A stretch of 64,000 nucleotides of DNA, from contig JAIBAP010000006.1 of NCBI GenBank assembly GCA_019695115.1, positions 62,001 through 126,000 of the forward strand. Reading direction: 5' to 3'. The stretch is from Caldilineales bacterium. GTDB lineage: Bacteria; Chloroflexota; Anaerolineae; J102. The notes under the pieces were generated by a model. That model was not told where the DNA came from. It saw only the letters and a program-made list of their open reading frames with translations, and did no database searches. Both the position numbers and the translations under genes were made by a program. Positions 35,117 to 45,400 of the stretch are shown one piece after another; the stretch's first letter is position 1, and every line of letters starts with the position of its first letter.

Positions 35117-35199
35117 TAGGGCGGGTGGGGGTCGAACCCACAAGTGCCTTTGCACGGCGGATTTTAAGTCCGCTGCGTATGCCATTTCGCCACCGCCCC
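35117..35199 (-). tRNA. tRNA-Leu (UAA)
   Basis: An 83-nt cloverleaf. The acceptor 5' strand GGGGCGG pairs with CCGCCCT, with a G-U closing pair, and the discriminator is A. The anticodon arm GCGGACTTAAAATCCGC gives anticodon TAA. A variable arm GTGCAAAGGCAC identifies a class II tRNA. The T-arm is GTGGGTTCGACCCCCAC. CCA is not encoded. Confidence 0.95.
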
Positions 35200-35213
35200 G
35201 TGGCGATGCTTCA

Positions 35214-35254
35214 AACACAGACCCTAAAGGCATGAAGTCTTTAGGGTCTGTGTT
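35214..35254 (-). terminator. Hairpin after the ferritin gene
   Basis: AACACAGACCCTAAAG and CTTTAGGGTCTGTGTT form a 16-bp perfect stem with a 9-nt loop, about 65 bp after the ferritin stop. Only a short T-run follows, so termination is probable but not certain. Confidence 0.65.
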
Positions 35255-35320
35255 GCTTCTCGCTTGTCGCCGGCGATGATAGCAGCAAGCGGGGGAGTCG
35301 TCAAATGTGTGGCGAGCAGG

Positions 35321-35818
35321 TCAATCCGCGGCCCCGCGCCCGCCCATTTCGCGGTCGAGCAAGAGCAGCCCCGGCCCTGAATCACCGGCAAGCCGCAGAT
35401 TGGCGACGGCGGCGGTGGCGTTCTTCTCTTCTTCCACCTGTTCGTCGATGTACCACTGCAACAGCACCTGGGTGGGGTAGTCGCCCTCATCTACCGCCAG
35501 CTTGTAGAGGCTGTGGATCAGCCCGGTGACTTTCTGCTCGTGGGCGAGGGTCTTTTCGAAGATGGCAAGCGTGCTGCCGGAGCCGGCCGGCGGGGCATCG
35601 ACGGCTTTGAGGACGATGGCGCCGCCGCGGTCGTTCATGTAGTCGAACAGCTTGAGCGCGTGCTGCGTCTCCTCCTGGTACTGCAGCCGCATCCAATGGG
35701 CAAAACCGGGCAGGTTCTGCGCCTCGAAATAGGCTGACATGGACAGATAGACGTAGGCCGAATAGAGTTCGGCGTCGATCTGATCGTTGATGGCGTTCTG
35801 GACTTTTTGGCTGAACAT
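35321..35818 (-). CDS. Ferritin (non-haem)
   Basis: A 165-residue four-helix ferritin that oxidises Fe(II) and stores it as mineral in a 24-mer. Helix A starts MFSQKVQNAINDQIDAELYS with the ligand Glu in DAELYSAY. Helix B has YQEETQHALKLFDYM with the ExxH ligand pair. Helix C/D holds KTLAHEQKVTGLIHSLYKLA and WYIDEQVEEEKN. The C-terminal ~20 residues are a longer, Gly-rich tail. The ATG at 35818 is chosen because GGAGAA lies eight nt upstream; an ATG five codons earlier overlaps this site. Confidence 0.94.
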   Translation of the reverse strand: MFSQKVQNAINDQIDAELYSAYVYLSMSAYFEAQNLPGFAHWMRLQYQEETQHALKLFDYMNDRGGAIVLKAVDAPPAGSGSTLAIFEKTLAHEQKVTGLIHSLYKLAVDEGDYPTQVLLQWYIDEQVEEEKNATAAVANLRLAGDSGPGLLLLDREMGGRGAAD

Positions 35819-35958
35819 ATTTGATTTCTCCATTTGGGTGGGGTAGGATGGTCGTGGTGTGTGTGACGTGTGACGCGGCGCGCGGCGTGGGTCTTACGTC
35901 GGGCCGGGTTGCCAACTCTACGCCAGCGAACAATCGGTGGAATGGTATTCTAGCCTGC

Positions 35959-35987
35959 TTGACGGCATACTACTTTTGGAGTATTCT
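35959..35987 (+). promoter_or_regulatory. Candidate promoter for the secreted caspase-fold gene cluster
   Basis: TTGACG (35959-35964) and TATTCT (35982-35987) are 17 bp apart. Transcription would begin ~255 bp before the start at 36252, leaving a long leader. The remainder of the gap 35819-36251 contains no clear gene. A TTGACA at 36219 has no matching -10. Confidence 0.5.
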
Positions 35988-36251
35988 GCCTTTTGAAGCA
36001 GCATTTCGGGTCGCGAAGCAGTCTTGTCGTCTTGTTTTCCAGGTGTGTAGACGTTTCTGGGCTGGCTTTGCGCACTTCCCCCCATCAGGTTTGTGCTCAG
36101 GCGTGCCATAGCGGCATTGAGATGGCGCGCGATCTTCATGGAGTTCTCGCGGAGGATTCGCATCGAGGCAGGTCGGCTCGTTCGTAGAGTCGATGGCCCT
36201 GCGAAGTCAGCAAAACACTTGACAGGCTCGTTTCGGGTCTGACGGTCGACA

Positions 36252-39200
36252 ATGCAACGACGGATTTCGACAACGTGGGCGGTGCCGATAATGCTCGCCC
36301 TCCTCCTTCTCTTGCTGGTGGTGTTCCTGGGGCCGGTCAATAGCGCCGCGTCCGCCCTCCAGGCTGACCAGGCTTCTGCTCTGGAGCCACAGGCCACGCC
36401 CACCACGGTCGTCCTCAGTCAGGGACTGAACGGCTATGCCGGCACGACCGACACCTGGCTGAATTTCTTTGCCACCTCTACCAACTATGGCGCCGCCGAT
36501 CGGTTTCAGGTGAGGGGTGGGGGGCAGGCCAGCGCCCTCGTGCGTTTCGATTTGTCGTCACTGCCGGCCGGCGCGACGATCCTCGACGCCCATCTGCAAC
36601 TCCATACGATCGGACGATCTTCGGTTGGCCCGATCGATGTCGGCGCCTTTGGCCTGCGCCGGCCGTGGAAAGAGAACGAGGCGACGTGGGCTGAGGCGGC
36701 GGCGGGCGACCCGTGGGCCGGGCCAGGCGCCAGCAACCCTGATTTCGACAGGTTGCCAGCGTCATCCTCGGTCGCCTCGGTATCAACGCTCAACGACGAT
36801 TACGTCTGGAATGTGACGGATCTGGTGCAGGGCTGGTATGCCGACTCCTCCGGCAACAACGGCCTCATCCTGGTCGGTGTCAGCAGCACTCTAATCGCCT
36901 ACGAATTTCAATCCTCATTTGGCGGCTACTTCGAAGATCGCCCGAAACTGGTCATCACCTATGTGGAGGGGACGGTAGAGACCTCCACGCCCACACCCAC
37001 GTTCACGCCCTCAAGCAATACATCGACCCCGACCCCCAGCCCAACGCCCGTCCCCACCATTTCCGTCATCCTCAGCCAGGGGCGCGATGGCTACACCGGC
37101 ACGAACGACACCTGGATCAACTCCTTTGCTACCACGGCCAATTACGGCGCGGCCACCTTGCTGGAGGTGCGAGGGGGCGGGCAATCGAGTTCGCTCGTGC
37201 GCTTTGATCTTTCATCCCTGCCAGCCGCCGGCATCACCATCCAGCGGGCGCGGCTGCGGTTGTACAGCCTGTCGCGCTCGAACAGCGCCCCGGTCAATGT
37301 TGGGGCCTTCGGGCTGTTGCGGCCGTGGGCCGAGCACGAGGCCACCTGGGAGATGGCGATGGCCGGACAGCCGTGGCACAAGCCCGGCGCCACCGGCGAC
37401 GACAGCGACCGCACCCGCGACCCGATCGCCGTCAGCCCGGTGCCGGCGGTCAATGTCTGGACGGATTGGGATGTCACACCCCTGGCAAACTTCTGGCACG
37501 ACGTTCCGAGTGAGAATTTCGGCATCCTCTTGCAAGGGATCAGCCCCACGTTGGTGCAATATGACTTCCAATCTTCATTTGGCGGCGATTGGCAGCAGCG
37601 CCCGCAGTTGGTGGTCGATTACAGCTTCGATCTGAACACCACCGACACGCCCACGCCCACGATGACACCCACTTCGACCTCCAAACCTACCTCCACAGCC
37701 ACCCGCACTCCCACGTCTACACCTACACCCACCCCCAGCCGCACGCCCACTTTTACCACCACCCCCACCGCCACCCCCAGTCGAACGCCCACTTCTACCA
37801 CCACCCCCACGGTCACTCCCAGCCAAACGCCCACCCCCACAGCCACTCCCAGCCAAACGCCCACCCCTACTGCTACCCCCACCTCCACGCCCGGCCCAAC
37901 GGCTACGCCCACCCCCACGCCCACGCCATCGCCCACCCCCAGCCCGACGCCCACACCCACCCCAACCGCCACCTTCACCCCAACGCCGACTTTCACCCCC
38001 ACCGCCACCCCCACGGCTACGGCCACGCTCACCCTCACGCTCACCCCGACGGCCACGCCCACCGGCCCTTCCTCGCCGCCTGATAGCTACGAAGACGATA
38101 ACGCCTGCACCCGCGCCAACGTCATCCCCACGGATGGCTCGACTCAAACCCACAACTTCAACCGGCCGGGCGACCAGGATTGGATCAAATTCACCGCCGA
38201 AGAGCACAAGACCTACGTCATCGAGACCTCGAACATTGGCGCCGACCACAACGGCGTGCTCTCGATCTTCAACGCCTGCCAGAACCCGTCGCTTGGCTCG
38301 GCCGACAATGCTTTTGGGCAGACGCTGCGCCTGGAATGGGACGTCCAAACGGCCGGCGTCTACTACCTGAAGATGCAGCAACACGATCCCACCATCTTCG
38401 GTCCGACTACCAACTATAACATCAGTGTCAGCAAGGACGTTTTGCCACCCTCGCCGCCGGCCAGCCTGCGCACCTCGGCCCTCGACCGCGCCCTGGCCAT
38501 CCAGTGGCGGCGCAGCTCGGGCCGCGATGTTGCAGGCTATTACGTCTGGTTTGGCACCACATCCGGCTTCTACAGCGGTTTCGAGCCGGTAGATGGGGCG
38601 GATGTCACCTACTTTGAGCTGACCGGGCTACAGAATGGACTGCGCTATTACGTTGCCATCAGCGCCTACGACTTTTCGGGCAATGTCAGCAACCGCTCGT
38701 TGGAGATCAGCGCCCAGCCGGCTCCCCCGCCCGACCAGACGGCGCCGGTAGTTGCCATCGATCAGCCAACGGCCAACGCCGCCTATTCGACCACGCTCGG
38801 CATCCTCAGCGTCGGCGGCGCCGCGACCGACATTGCCAACAACCTCAGCCGGGCGCGGGTGCGCAACATCACCCGCAGCAAGGAATGGTGGGATTACAGT
38901 CTGGAGGGCGGGAGCGACTCGTTCCACATCGACAACGTCGAGTTGGGTCAGGGCGCCAACGATATCGAAGTCACCGTCTTCGATTCGGCTGGCAACCAGG
39001 GAACCGATAGCTTGACCATCAACCGCCTGACTTCTAGCCCCGGTTCGGTCATCATCCTGGCGGGGCGAAACGACACCAACAGTCTGCAAACCAATATCGA
39101 AAACGCCACCAACCGCGCCTATCGGGTGTTCAAGGGAGCCGGATTCAGCGACGACGACATCTATTACCTGGCGCCTGTCTCCCAGGACCCGAACGGGGAT

Positions 39201-40136
39201 GGCGTGTACAACGAAGTCGACGCCACGACGAGCGCCAGCAATCTGCAACAGGCGATCACGGTTTGGGCGGCGAGCGGCGGGCGGGTTGGCCCTGGCAAGC
39301 CGCTCTATCTCTACATGATGGATCATGGCGAGATCGACTATTTCTGCGCCGACGGCTGCACCTCGTCGGGTCGCTTCACTGCCCGTTCGTTGGATGGCTG
39401 GTTGGGCAGTCTGGAAAGCAGCAGCAGCGTGGATCAGATCAATATCATCGTCGAGGCCTGCCATTCCGGCAGCTTCATCGACCGCAGCGGCGAACCTCTG
39501 CAGAGCATTTCGCGCTCGGGCCGGGTGGTCATCACCTCGACCAACCGCGACAACAATGCCTATGCCTCGGCCCAGGGCGCCTATTTCTCCGATTCCTTCT
39601 TCTCGTGCGTGGCGGCCAGCAACAGCTTGCGCTTCTGCTTCGACCAGGCCCGCTCTGCCATCGCCGCCACTGGCAACCTGCAACAACCGTGGATGGACGA
39701 CAACGGCGACGGCCTCAGCAACACCCTCGATGGTTCGCTGGCGCAGGGCCGCTACGTCACACACTTCTTTGGCATCTCGCCCCCTCGCTTCGTGGCAGCG
39801 ACGGTGAGGGTGGTGGGTGGCAATGGCGTCTTGGAAGCCCGCCTGGAAAGCGGCTCCGAGCCGGTCGAGTTGGTGTGGGCGGCGGTCTATGCGCCGTCGT
39901 TCCAAGAACCAGACAACACCACGCTCGACCTGGGGGTGCCGTTGGTGGCCCTGAGCGCAGTTCCAGGCCAGCCGGACCTCTATCGCGCCACGTACAACGG
40001 TGGTTTCATCGAACCAGGCGCTTATCGTGTGGTTTTCTACGCCCAAGACCGCGTCGAAAGCTACGCCCAGCCCTGGCTGCTCATCAGTGGGGGGGCGCAG
40101 GTCTTTCTGCCCATGGCCCTGCGCGCCAGTCACTGA
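36252..40136 (+). CDS. Large secreted C13/caspase-like cysteine peptidase with DNRLRE, PPC and FN3 domains
   Basis: A 1294-residue exported protein. Signal peptide (~1-35). Two DNRLRE-type domains at ~48-235 and ~270-455 ([20 protein letters not shown] and its repeat). A TPT-rich linker runs to ~605. A PPC domain (~609-725) and a fibronectin III domain (~729-825) follow, then a strand-rich segment. A clan CD peptidase domain from ~930 has candidate catalytic His1025 in YMMDHGEID and Cys1070 in VEACHSGSF, a 45-residue spacing like legumain (C13). The C-terminus [11 protein letters not shown] carries the shared LP tail. The ATG at 36252 has no obvious ribosome-binding site. First of three consecutive caspase-fold genes. 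Confidence 0.83.
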   Translation: MQRRISTTWAVPIMLALLLLLLVVFLGPVNSAASALQADQASALEPQATPTTVVLSQGLNGYAGTTDTWLNFFATSTNYGAADRFQVRGGGQASALVRFDLSSLPAGATILDAHLQLHTIGRSSVGPIDVGAFGLRRPWKENEATWAEAAAGDPWAGPGASNPDFDRLPASSSVASVSTLNDDYVWNVTDLVQGWYADSSGNNGLILVGVSSTLIAYEFQSSFGGYFEDRPKLVITYVEGTVETSTPTPTFTPSSNTSTPTPSPTPVPTISVILSQGRDGYTGTNDTWINSFATTANYGAATLLEVRGGGQSSSLVRFDLSSLPAAGITIQRARLRLYSLSRSNSAPVNVGAFGLLRPWAEHEATWEMAMAGQPWHKPGATGDDSDRTRDPIAVSPVPAVNVWTDWDVTPLANFWHDVPSENFGILLQGISPTLVQYDFQSSFGGDWQQRPQLVVDYSFDLNTTDTPTPTMTPTSTSKPTSTATRTPTSTPTPTPSRTPTFTTTPTATPSRTPTSTTTPTVTPSQTPTPTATPSQTPTPTATPTSTPGPTATPTPTPTPSPTPSPTPTPTPTATFTPTPTFTPTATPTATATLTLTLTPTATPTGPSSPPDSYEDDNACTRANVIPTDGSTQTHNFNRPGDQDWIKFTAEEHKTYVIETSNIGADHNGVLSIFNACQNPSLGSADNAFGQTLRLEWDVQTAGVYYLKMQQHDPTIFGPTTNYNISVSKDVLPPSPPASLRTSALDRALAIQWRRSSGRDVAGYYVWFGTTSGFYSGFEPVDGADVTYFELTGLQNGLRYYVAISAYDFSGNVSNRSLEISAQPAPPPDQTAPVVAIDQPTANAAYSTTLGILSVGGAATDIANNLSRARVRNITRSKEWWDYSLEGGSDSFHIDNVELGQGANDIEVTVFDSAGNQGTDSLTINRLTSSPGSVIILAGRNDTNSLQTNIENATNRAYRVFKGAGFSDDDIYYLAPVSQDPNGDGVYNEVDATTSASNLQQAITVWAASGGRVGPGKPLYLYMMDHGEIDYFCADGCTSSGRFTARSLDGWLGSLESSSSVDQINIIVEACHSGSFIDRSGEPLQSISRSGRVVITSTNRDNNAYASAQGAYFSDSFFSCVAASNSLRFCFDQARSAIAATGNLQQPWMDDNGDGLSNTLDGSLAQGRYVTHFFGISPPRFVAATVRVVGGNGVLEARLESGSEPVELVWAAVYAPSFQEPDNTTLDLGVPLVALSAVPGQPDLYRATYNGGFIEPGAYRVVFYAQDRVESYAQPWLLISGGAQVFLPMALRASH

Positions 40137-40232
40137 AAAGGAGGCACAACCGCAACTGAACCCAAACACCCCTCGACTACTCACCACTCTACCCTGTCAC
40201 ATCTCATGCAACCCTCAGGAGGGAGGGAATCT

Positions 40233-42314
40233 ATGAATGCGAACAATCCCACTCAGGCGCGGCGCCGGCTGTTGTTGGCAGTCCTGACGCTCGCTCTGAC
40301 ACTCATCGTGATCGTGCCGCTGGTCGTGGCGCAACCGGCCCCGGCCCCGGCGGCGCCCGGCGCGCCCGGCGCATCCAGCCCGGCCGCCCTCGACCCCGCC
40401 GGCGCCCTCGGCGCCGATGACGGCGTCCTCGATGTCGGCGCCGAGCACCAGGCCGACGGCCCGCCCTACGGCTCCAGCCCTGGCGACCTGCCCATCTGCC
40501 AGACCTCGGCCAACAATTTCTACTGGCGGATGCGCAACATCGGCGGCTACACCGGCTCCAACAGCTTCCTCTACGCCAACAGCCTGGCCTGGGAAACAGA
40601 CTGGAAGAGATCGGCCTTAGGCGGCTCGGAGGAAATCTACGCCGACAACGTCGATATCGCCTACTACTGCGACCACGGCAGCAACGGCGCCGTCTACTTC
40701 CCCTGGGGCCACACCGATAACTGGCTCGTGCCCAACGATTGCTACGGCTCGTGGGGCACCAAGGACAACGAGTGGATGGCCTTTGGCACCTGTCTGACCC
40801 TGACCGACCGCGGTGGCTGGGCCAACTGCATGAATGGCCAACACCTGATCGCCGGCTACATCACCGTCTCCTATGATTCCGACGAAGGCGGCGAATGGGC
40901 CAATCGGCTGCTGGCCGGCAACACCGTCACCCAGGCCTGGTTCGGGATGTGCGACGCCACTCAGCCCAGCAGCGTGGTGGCCCGCGTCATCGCCGAAGAC
41001 TGGCGCCATTTCAGCGACCGCATCTGGAATCGCGGCGGCCCGGCCTATGGCGACATCGTCGACAGCTGGTACTACTGGCAAGACCACCAATGCTACAAGG
41101 CCCCGCCCAAGATCATCGACCCTGACTCGATCACGGCCATGCCGGCCTATGTCGTGCAGGATCGGGCAGTGAACACGGACTTCGTGCAGAACATCGCCGG
41201 CGCGCTGGGTCTGGAAGGCCAGGCCACGCTGGACAACGGCGTCTACACCCTAGTCGACACCACCGGCGGCATGACGCACACGCTGACGGTCGATGCGGCT
41301 TCGGGCGGCTATCAGTACCAGAACAATAGCACGCTCTGGGTGGCGCCCGATCCCAGCGAGCCGGCCGCCCTCCCCGACCCGGCGGAAGCGATGCACCTGG
41401 CCGATAACTTCTTCCTGGCGAACGCCCAAGCCCTGCCCGGCGCTTCCTATCTGGCCAATGGCTCTGCCTTTACCGAGCAAGTGACCCAGGCGGAGCGCGG
41501 CGGCGGCTTTCTGGGGGCGGATCGCATCGTCCAGGAGCAGGGTGTGGATGTCATGGTCGCCTACGGCCGCAATCTGACCGTGGGTCTGGCCCAGGGCGGC
41601 ACGACTGAAGTCTCGGTCGCAGGCCCCGGCGCCGGCACCAAGTACTACATCGCCCAGGCTGCCACCGCGCAAGACGCCCTGGCCGGCGGCCCCGCCGGCG
41701 TCGTTGGCGGCTCGCGCGATGTGAGCATGGGCGCGTCTATCGCCGTCCAGGACTCCGATAAGGCCTGGGAGGCGTTCGAGGCCGATCATCAACTGGCCAT
41801 TGTCACCATCCCGCTGGACGCCGACCACTTCGAGCGCCATCCCATCTCCGACACGCTGGCCTACTACGAGCAGCCACACGGCATCTCGCAGCAGGAACTG
41901 ATCCCGGTCTGGGTCTTCAATGCCGACCTGTTCAAGGGCCAGGACCTGCTGGTGGCCAACGCCCTCATCTACGTCCCCGCCTCGCCCGACTACTACCCGC
42001 CTACGGGACAGATCATCAGCCCCGCCGATGGCTTCGGCGCCGTGGCCGGACAGCAGATCACCTTCAAGGCGCAGGCAACCGGCGGCTTCGGACCATTCAC
42101 CTACGACTGGTCTTCCAGCGTCGATGGCCCGTTGGGCACGGGGGCTGAGATCATGGCAGCCCTGAGCGGTGCAGCCCACCCTGAACAGGATGGCCCCACG
42201 CCGCACAGCATCAGCGTCAAGATCACCAACGCCAACGGTCAGTCGCGTACGCTCACTGTCGGGGTCACTGTCGGTCGACCGATCTACTTGCCCATGCACC
42301 TGTTCGCTCACTGA
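40233..42314 (+). CDS. Secreted DUF6345-like protein with caspase-fold His/Cys pair
   Basis: A 693-residue exported protein. Signal segment (RRRLLLAVLTLALTLIVIVP), then an Ala/Pro-rich linker. A domain at ~85-260 has YYCDHGSNGAVYF (His148) and AFGTCLTLTD (Cys187), 39 residues apart, each after a hydrophobic strand. This is the clan CD arrangement and resembles DUF6345. The middle region (~290-590) is unrecognised. A PKD/Ig-like module at ~595-685 precedes the C-terminus IYLPMHLFAH, a variant of the shared tail. The ATG at 40233 has a strong AGGAGGGAGGG upstream. Peptidase activity is inferred, not shown. Confidence 0.72.
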   Translation: MNANNPTQARRRLLLAVLTLALTLIVIVPLVVAQPAPAPAAPGAPGASSPAALDPAGALGADDGVLDVGAEHQADGPPYGSSPGDLPICQTSANNFYWRMRNIGGYTGSNSFLYANSLAWETDWKRSALGGSEEIYADNVDIAYYCDHGSNGAVYFPWGHTDNWLVPNDCYGSWGTKDNEWMAFGTCLTLTDRGGWANCMNGQHLIAGYITVSYDSDEGGEWANRLLAGNTVTQAWFGMCDATQPSSVVARVIAEDWRHFSDRIWNRGGPAYGDIVDSWYYWQDHQCYKAPPKIIDPDSITAMPAYVVQDRAVNTDFVQNIAGALGLEGQATLDNGVYTLVDTTGGMTHTLTVDAASGGYQYQNNSTLWVAPDPSEPAALPDPAEAMHLADNFFLANAQALPGASYLANGSAFTEQVTQAERGGGFLGADRIVQEQGVDVMVAYGRNLTVGLAQGGTTEVSVAGPGAGTKYYIAQAATAQDALAGGPAGVVGGSRDVSMGASIAVQDSDKAWEAFEADHQLAIVTIPLDADHFERHPISDTLAYYEQPHGISQQELIPVWVFNADLFKGQDLLVANALIYVPASPDYYPPTGQIISPADGFGAVAGQQITFKAQATGGFGPFTYDWSSSVDGPLGTGAEIMAALSGAAHPEQDGPTPHSISVKITNANGQSRTLTVGVTVGRPIYLPMHLFAH

Positions 42315-42331
42315 TCGTTCCATCCTCGTTC

Positions 42332-42363
42332 GGGTTGGCGGGGCTATCCGGCCCCGCCAACCC
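42332..42363 (+). terminator. Strong GC hairpin between the second and third caspase-fold genes
   Basis: GGGTTGGCGGGGC and GCCCCGCCAACCC pair perfectly over 13 bp with a 6-nt loop. The downstream sequence has only scattered T. It could be a terminator or an attenuator that lowers expression of the third gene. Confidence 0.6.
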
Positions 42364-42425
42364 ACCCATTTCGTTTCCGTCCGGCCCCGTCCGGACACCC
42401 CACCACCGCCCTGGGAGGCAGGCTG

Positions 42426-45400
42426 ATGAGCGACTCCACCACCCCATCCGGCGCCGCTGGCGCCCAAACACGCACCCGGCGGCCCCTGGGCTGGTTGCCT
42501 GGCGCCGCCGGCATCGCCCTCATCGTTGTCTTGCTGTCGTGGGCAGCGTTGTCGCCAGTGCAAGGAGCCGCGCCGGGCAGTCTGCTGCCATTCCTCGCCC
42601 CTCAGAACCCCGGCCCCGACCTGGTAATCAGCACGCTCCGCCTTTCCCAGGCCGTCCCCGCTGCCAACACACCGGTCGATATCGAAGTCCGCGTCACCAA
42701 CCAGGGCACCACCGCCAGCCCCGCCTTCTTCACCTATCTCTACACCGATCTGGCCGCCCCCCCCACCCCCGGCACGCCCGACCGCACCTTCTTCCAATAT
42801 TTCGGCCTCAACCCTGGCCAATCGATCACCTTCACCTACCAGGGCCATACTTTTGCCACCGTCGGTTGCGACCACAATGTCTATGCCTGGGTCGATCGCG
42901 ACAACGAGGTTGTCGAAGACAACGAAGAAAACAACCTCAGCCTGATCACCTTCTGCGTGGGGACGACGCCGACTCCCACGGCCACGCCCTCTCCCACGAT
43001 CTCCCCGACCCCCACACTCACGCCCACCGCCACGGATACCCCCACCCCGGCCCCCTGCCAGGCTGACGCCTTCGAGCCGGACCTCACCTGTGGCGCTGCT
43101 GCCGCCATCACCACCAACGGCCTGCAACAAATCCGCAACCTCTGTCCCGTCGGCGACGAAGACTGGGCCAAATTCACCGCCACCGCCGGGATCACCTATA
43201 CCGTCGCCACCTCCAACACCGGCGTCGACGCCGACACCGTCCTGGCGGTCTATAACCAGTGCAACCAGCCGCCCGCCAGCACCAGCGACCCGGCCTTTGG
43301 CAATGGCGCCCAACTGGTCTTCCAGGCCCCCACCACGGGGACTTACTATGTCCGGGTCAAGCACCACAACGCCACCTACGGCCAAAACGCCTCCTATCAG
43401 CTTTCCGTCACCGGCGCCACCGACTGCGCCGGCGATACCTTCGAGCAAGACAATTCGTGTTCTGCAGCCCGCGATGTGACAGTGGGCGGCCCGCTCCAGC
43501 GCCGTCGCTTCTGCGCCTCGCAGGATGCCGATTGGATCAAGTTCCCGGCCTCCAGCGGCGCCACCTATGCCATCACCCCCACCCTGGTTGGCCCCGATGC
43601 CCATCCTCAACTGACCGTGCTCGACCAATGTGGCGCCCAGACGCCGGTCACGCAGGGCCAGAACCTGCAATGGACGGCCGCCGCCGACCAGACCTATTAC
43701 ATCGGCATCCAGAACCAGAACCCCGACATCTTCGGCCCCACCACCAACTATGACCTGCGGGTGCAGATGACAGCCTGCGCCCCGGACGATTTCGAGGGCG
43801 ACAACACCCCCACGGACGCCAGCCTCTCGCTCCCCACCGGCGCCGGGCAGGACCACGACTTCTGCCCGTTGGGCGATCTGGACTGGACGCGCTTCCAGGC
43901 TCAGGCGGGGCAACTGTATGTGATGGAAACCTTCGAGTTGGCCGACGACGCTGACACCAAGATCTGCCTCTACCAGGCCGACGGCAGCACTCAGATCGCC
44001 TGCAACGACGATGGCGGCGGCGCCCTGGCCTCGCGGCTGCGCTGGACGGCCGCTGCTGCCGGCGACTACTATCTGCGGGTCGAGAACCGCAAGAGCGGGG
44101 TCAGCGGCCCCACCACCGGCTACAATCTGGCCATCACCGCCGGCGAAACCTACGACGCCTTCGAGCAGGATGGAACCAAGGATCTGGCCAAGACCATCGC
44201 CAGCGATGGCACGCCCCAACACCACAACTTCACGCCCGATGGCGACCAGGACTGGGTGAAGTTCGAGGCCGTGGCCGGCGAACCGTATACGATGCAATCG
44301 GCCTGCGTGGGCGGCGATTGCGACACGATCATGCACCTGATCGGCAGCGACGGGACGACCGAGCTGAGCCAGAACGACGACTACGGCTCCGGCCCCGGTT
44401 CGCGCATTACCTACATCTTCCCGCAGGCGGGGACCTACTACGTGCGGGTGCATCACTATCGCTCCAACCGGTCGGGCAACGGCACCCGCTACGACCTGAC
44501 CGTGACCCGCAACTACCAGCCGCCGACGCCCACCCCCACCGCCACCCCCACCACCTCTGGCGGCCCCACCCCCACGCCCACCGTCACCCCACCCGCTTCC
44601 GGCATCCAAACACTCATCGTCACCAACCGCGAGCGCCTGTCTGCGCTCTACGGCGAGACTGCGGCCACAGATGTGATGAACGCCCTCGCCCTCCTGGCTG
44701 ACCACCCCCTGGTCAAGGGCCAGATCGTCCAGGTGGAGAACAACGCCGCCGCCAACACGGCTTACATCCAATGGGCCAACAACTTGCGCGACACCAACGC
44801 CACTCAAGCCGTCAGCGCCGCCGTCCGCAATGTGATCCTTTCCTATCTGGCCAACAACCCCAACGTGCAGTACATCGTGTTGGTGGGCAACGACATGGTG
44901 ATCCCGTTCCGGCGCTTTCCCGACCGCACCCGCTATTCCGAAAGCCGTTACCAGGCCTTTGTGACCGGCAACACCACCATCTGGGCTGCCTGCCGCGACA
45001 ACATGGCCCTGACCGACGACTACTACGCCGACCGTGAGCCGAACCTGGTGGGCGGGCGCGAGATCTACGTGCCCGATTTCGGCCTGGGCCGGCTGCCCGA
45101 AGGCCCGAACGAGATCACCGTCTTCATCAACAATTTCATCGCCAACAGCGAAATCCATCTCCAACGGGCGCTCGTCACCGGCTACGATTTTGTCGCCGAT
45201 ACCGGCGTCAACATCTCGACCACCATCTCCTCTGACCTGGGGCCGGATGGCTCGGTCGATGGCGGTCTCAACGGCGAATTTTGGCAGGCGTCGAGCTTAC
45301 GCGAGCGCCAGCTCAACACCGTTCCCCGCTTCGATGTTCAGTCCATCAACGGCCACGCCAGCCATCATCTGGAAGGCGCTCCCGTGGGTGGCTCGGTAGC

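Noticed and set aside
36219-36247. Promoter with TTGACA just before 36252
   Set aside because: No -10-like hexamer lies 16-18 bp downstream, and the start codon would fall almost at the transcript start.
37640-38062. Tandem DNA repeat or mobile element in the TPT-rich region of the first peptidase-like gene
   Set aside because: The repetition follows codons for Thr-Pro-Thr and keeps the frame. It is a low-complexity linker as in the genes at 8180, 42426 and 51690.
41250-45164. 1304-codon open frame on the minus strand opposite the secreted peptidase-like genes
   Set aside because: It crosses two genes on the plus strand and the intergenic region, has no start-site signals or recognisable domain, and its composition is typical of an antisense shadow.
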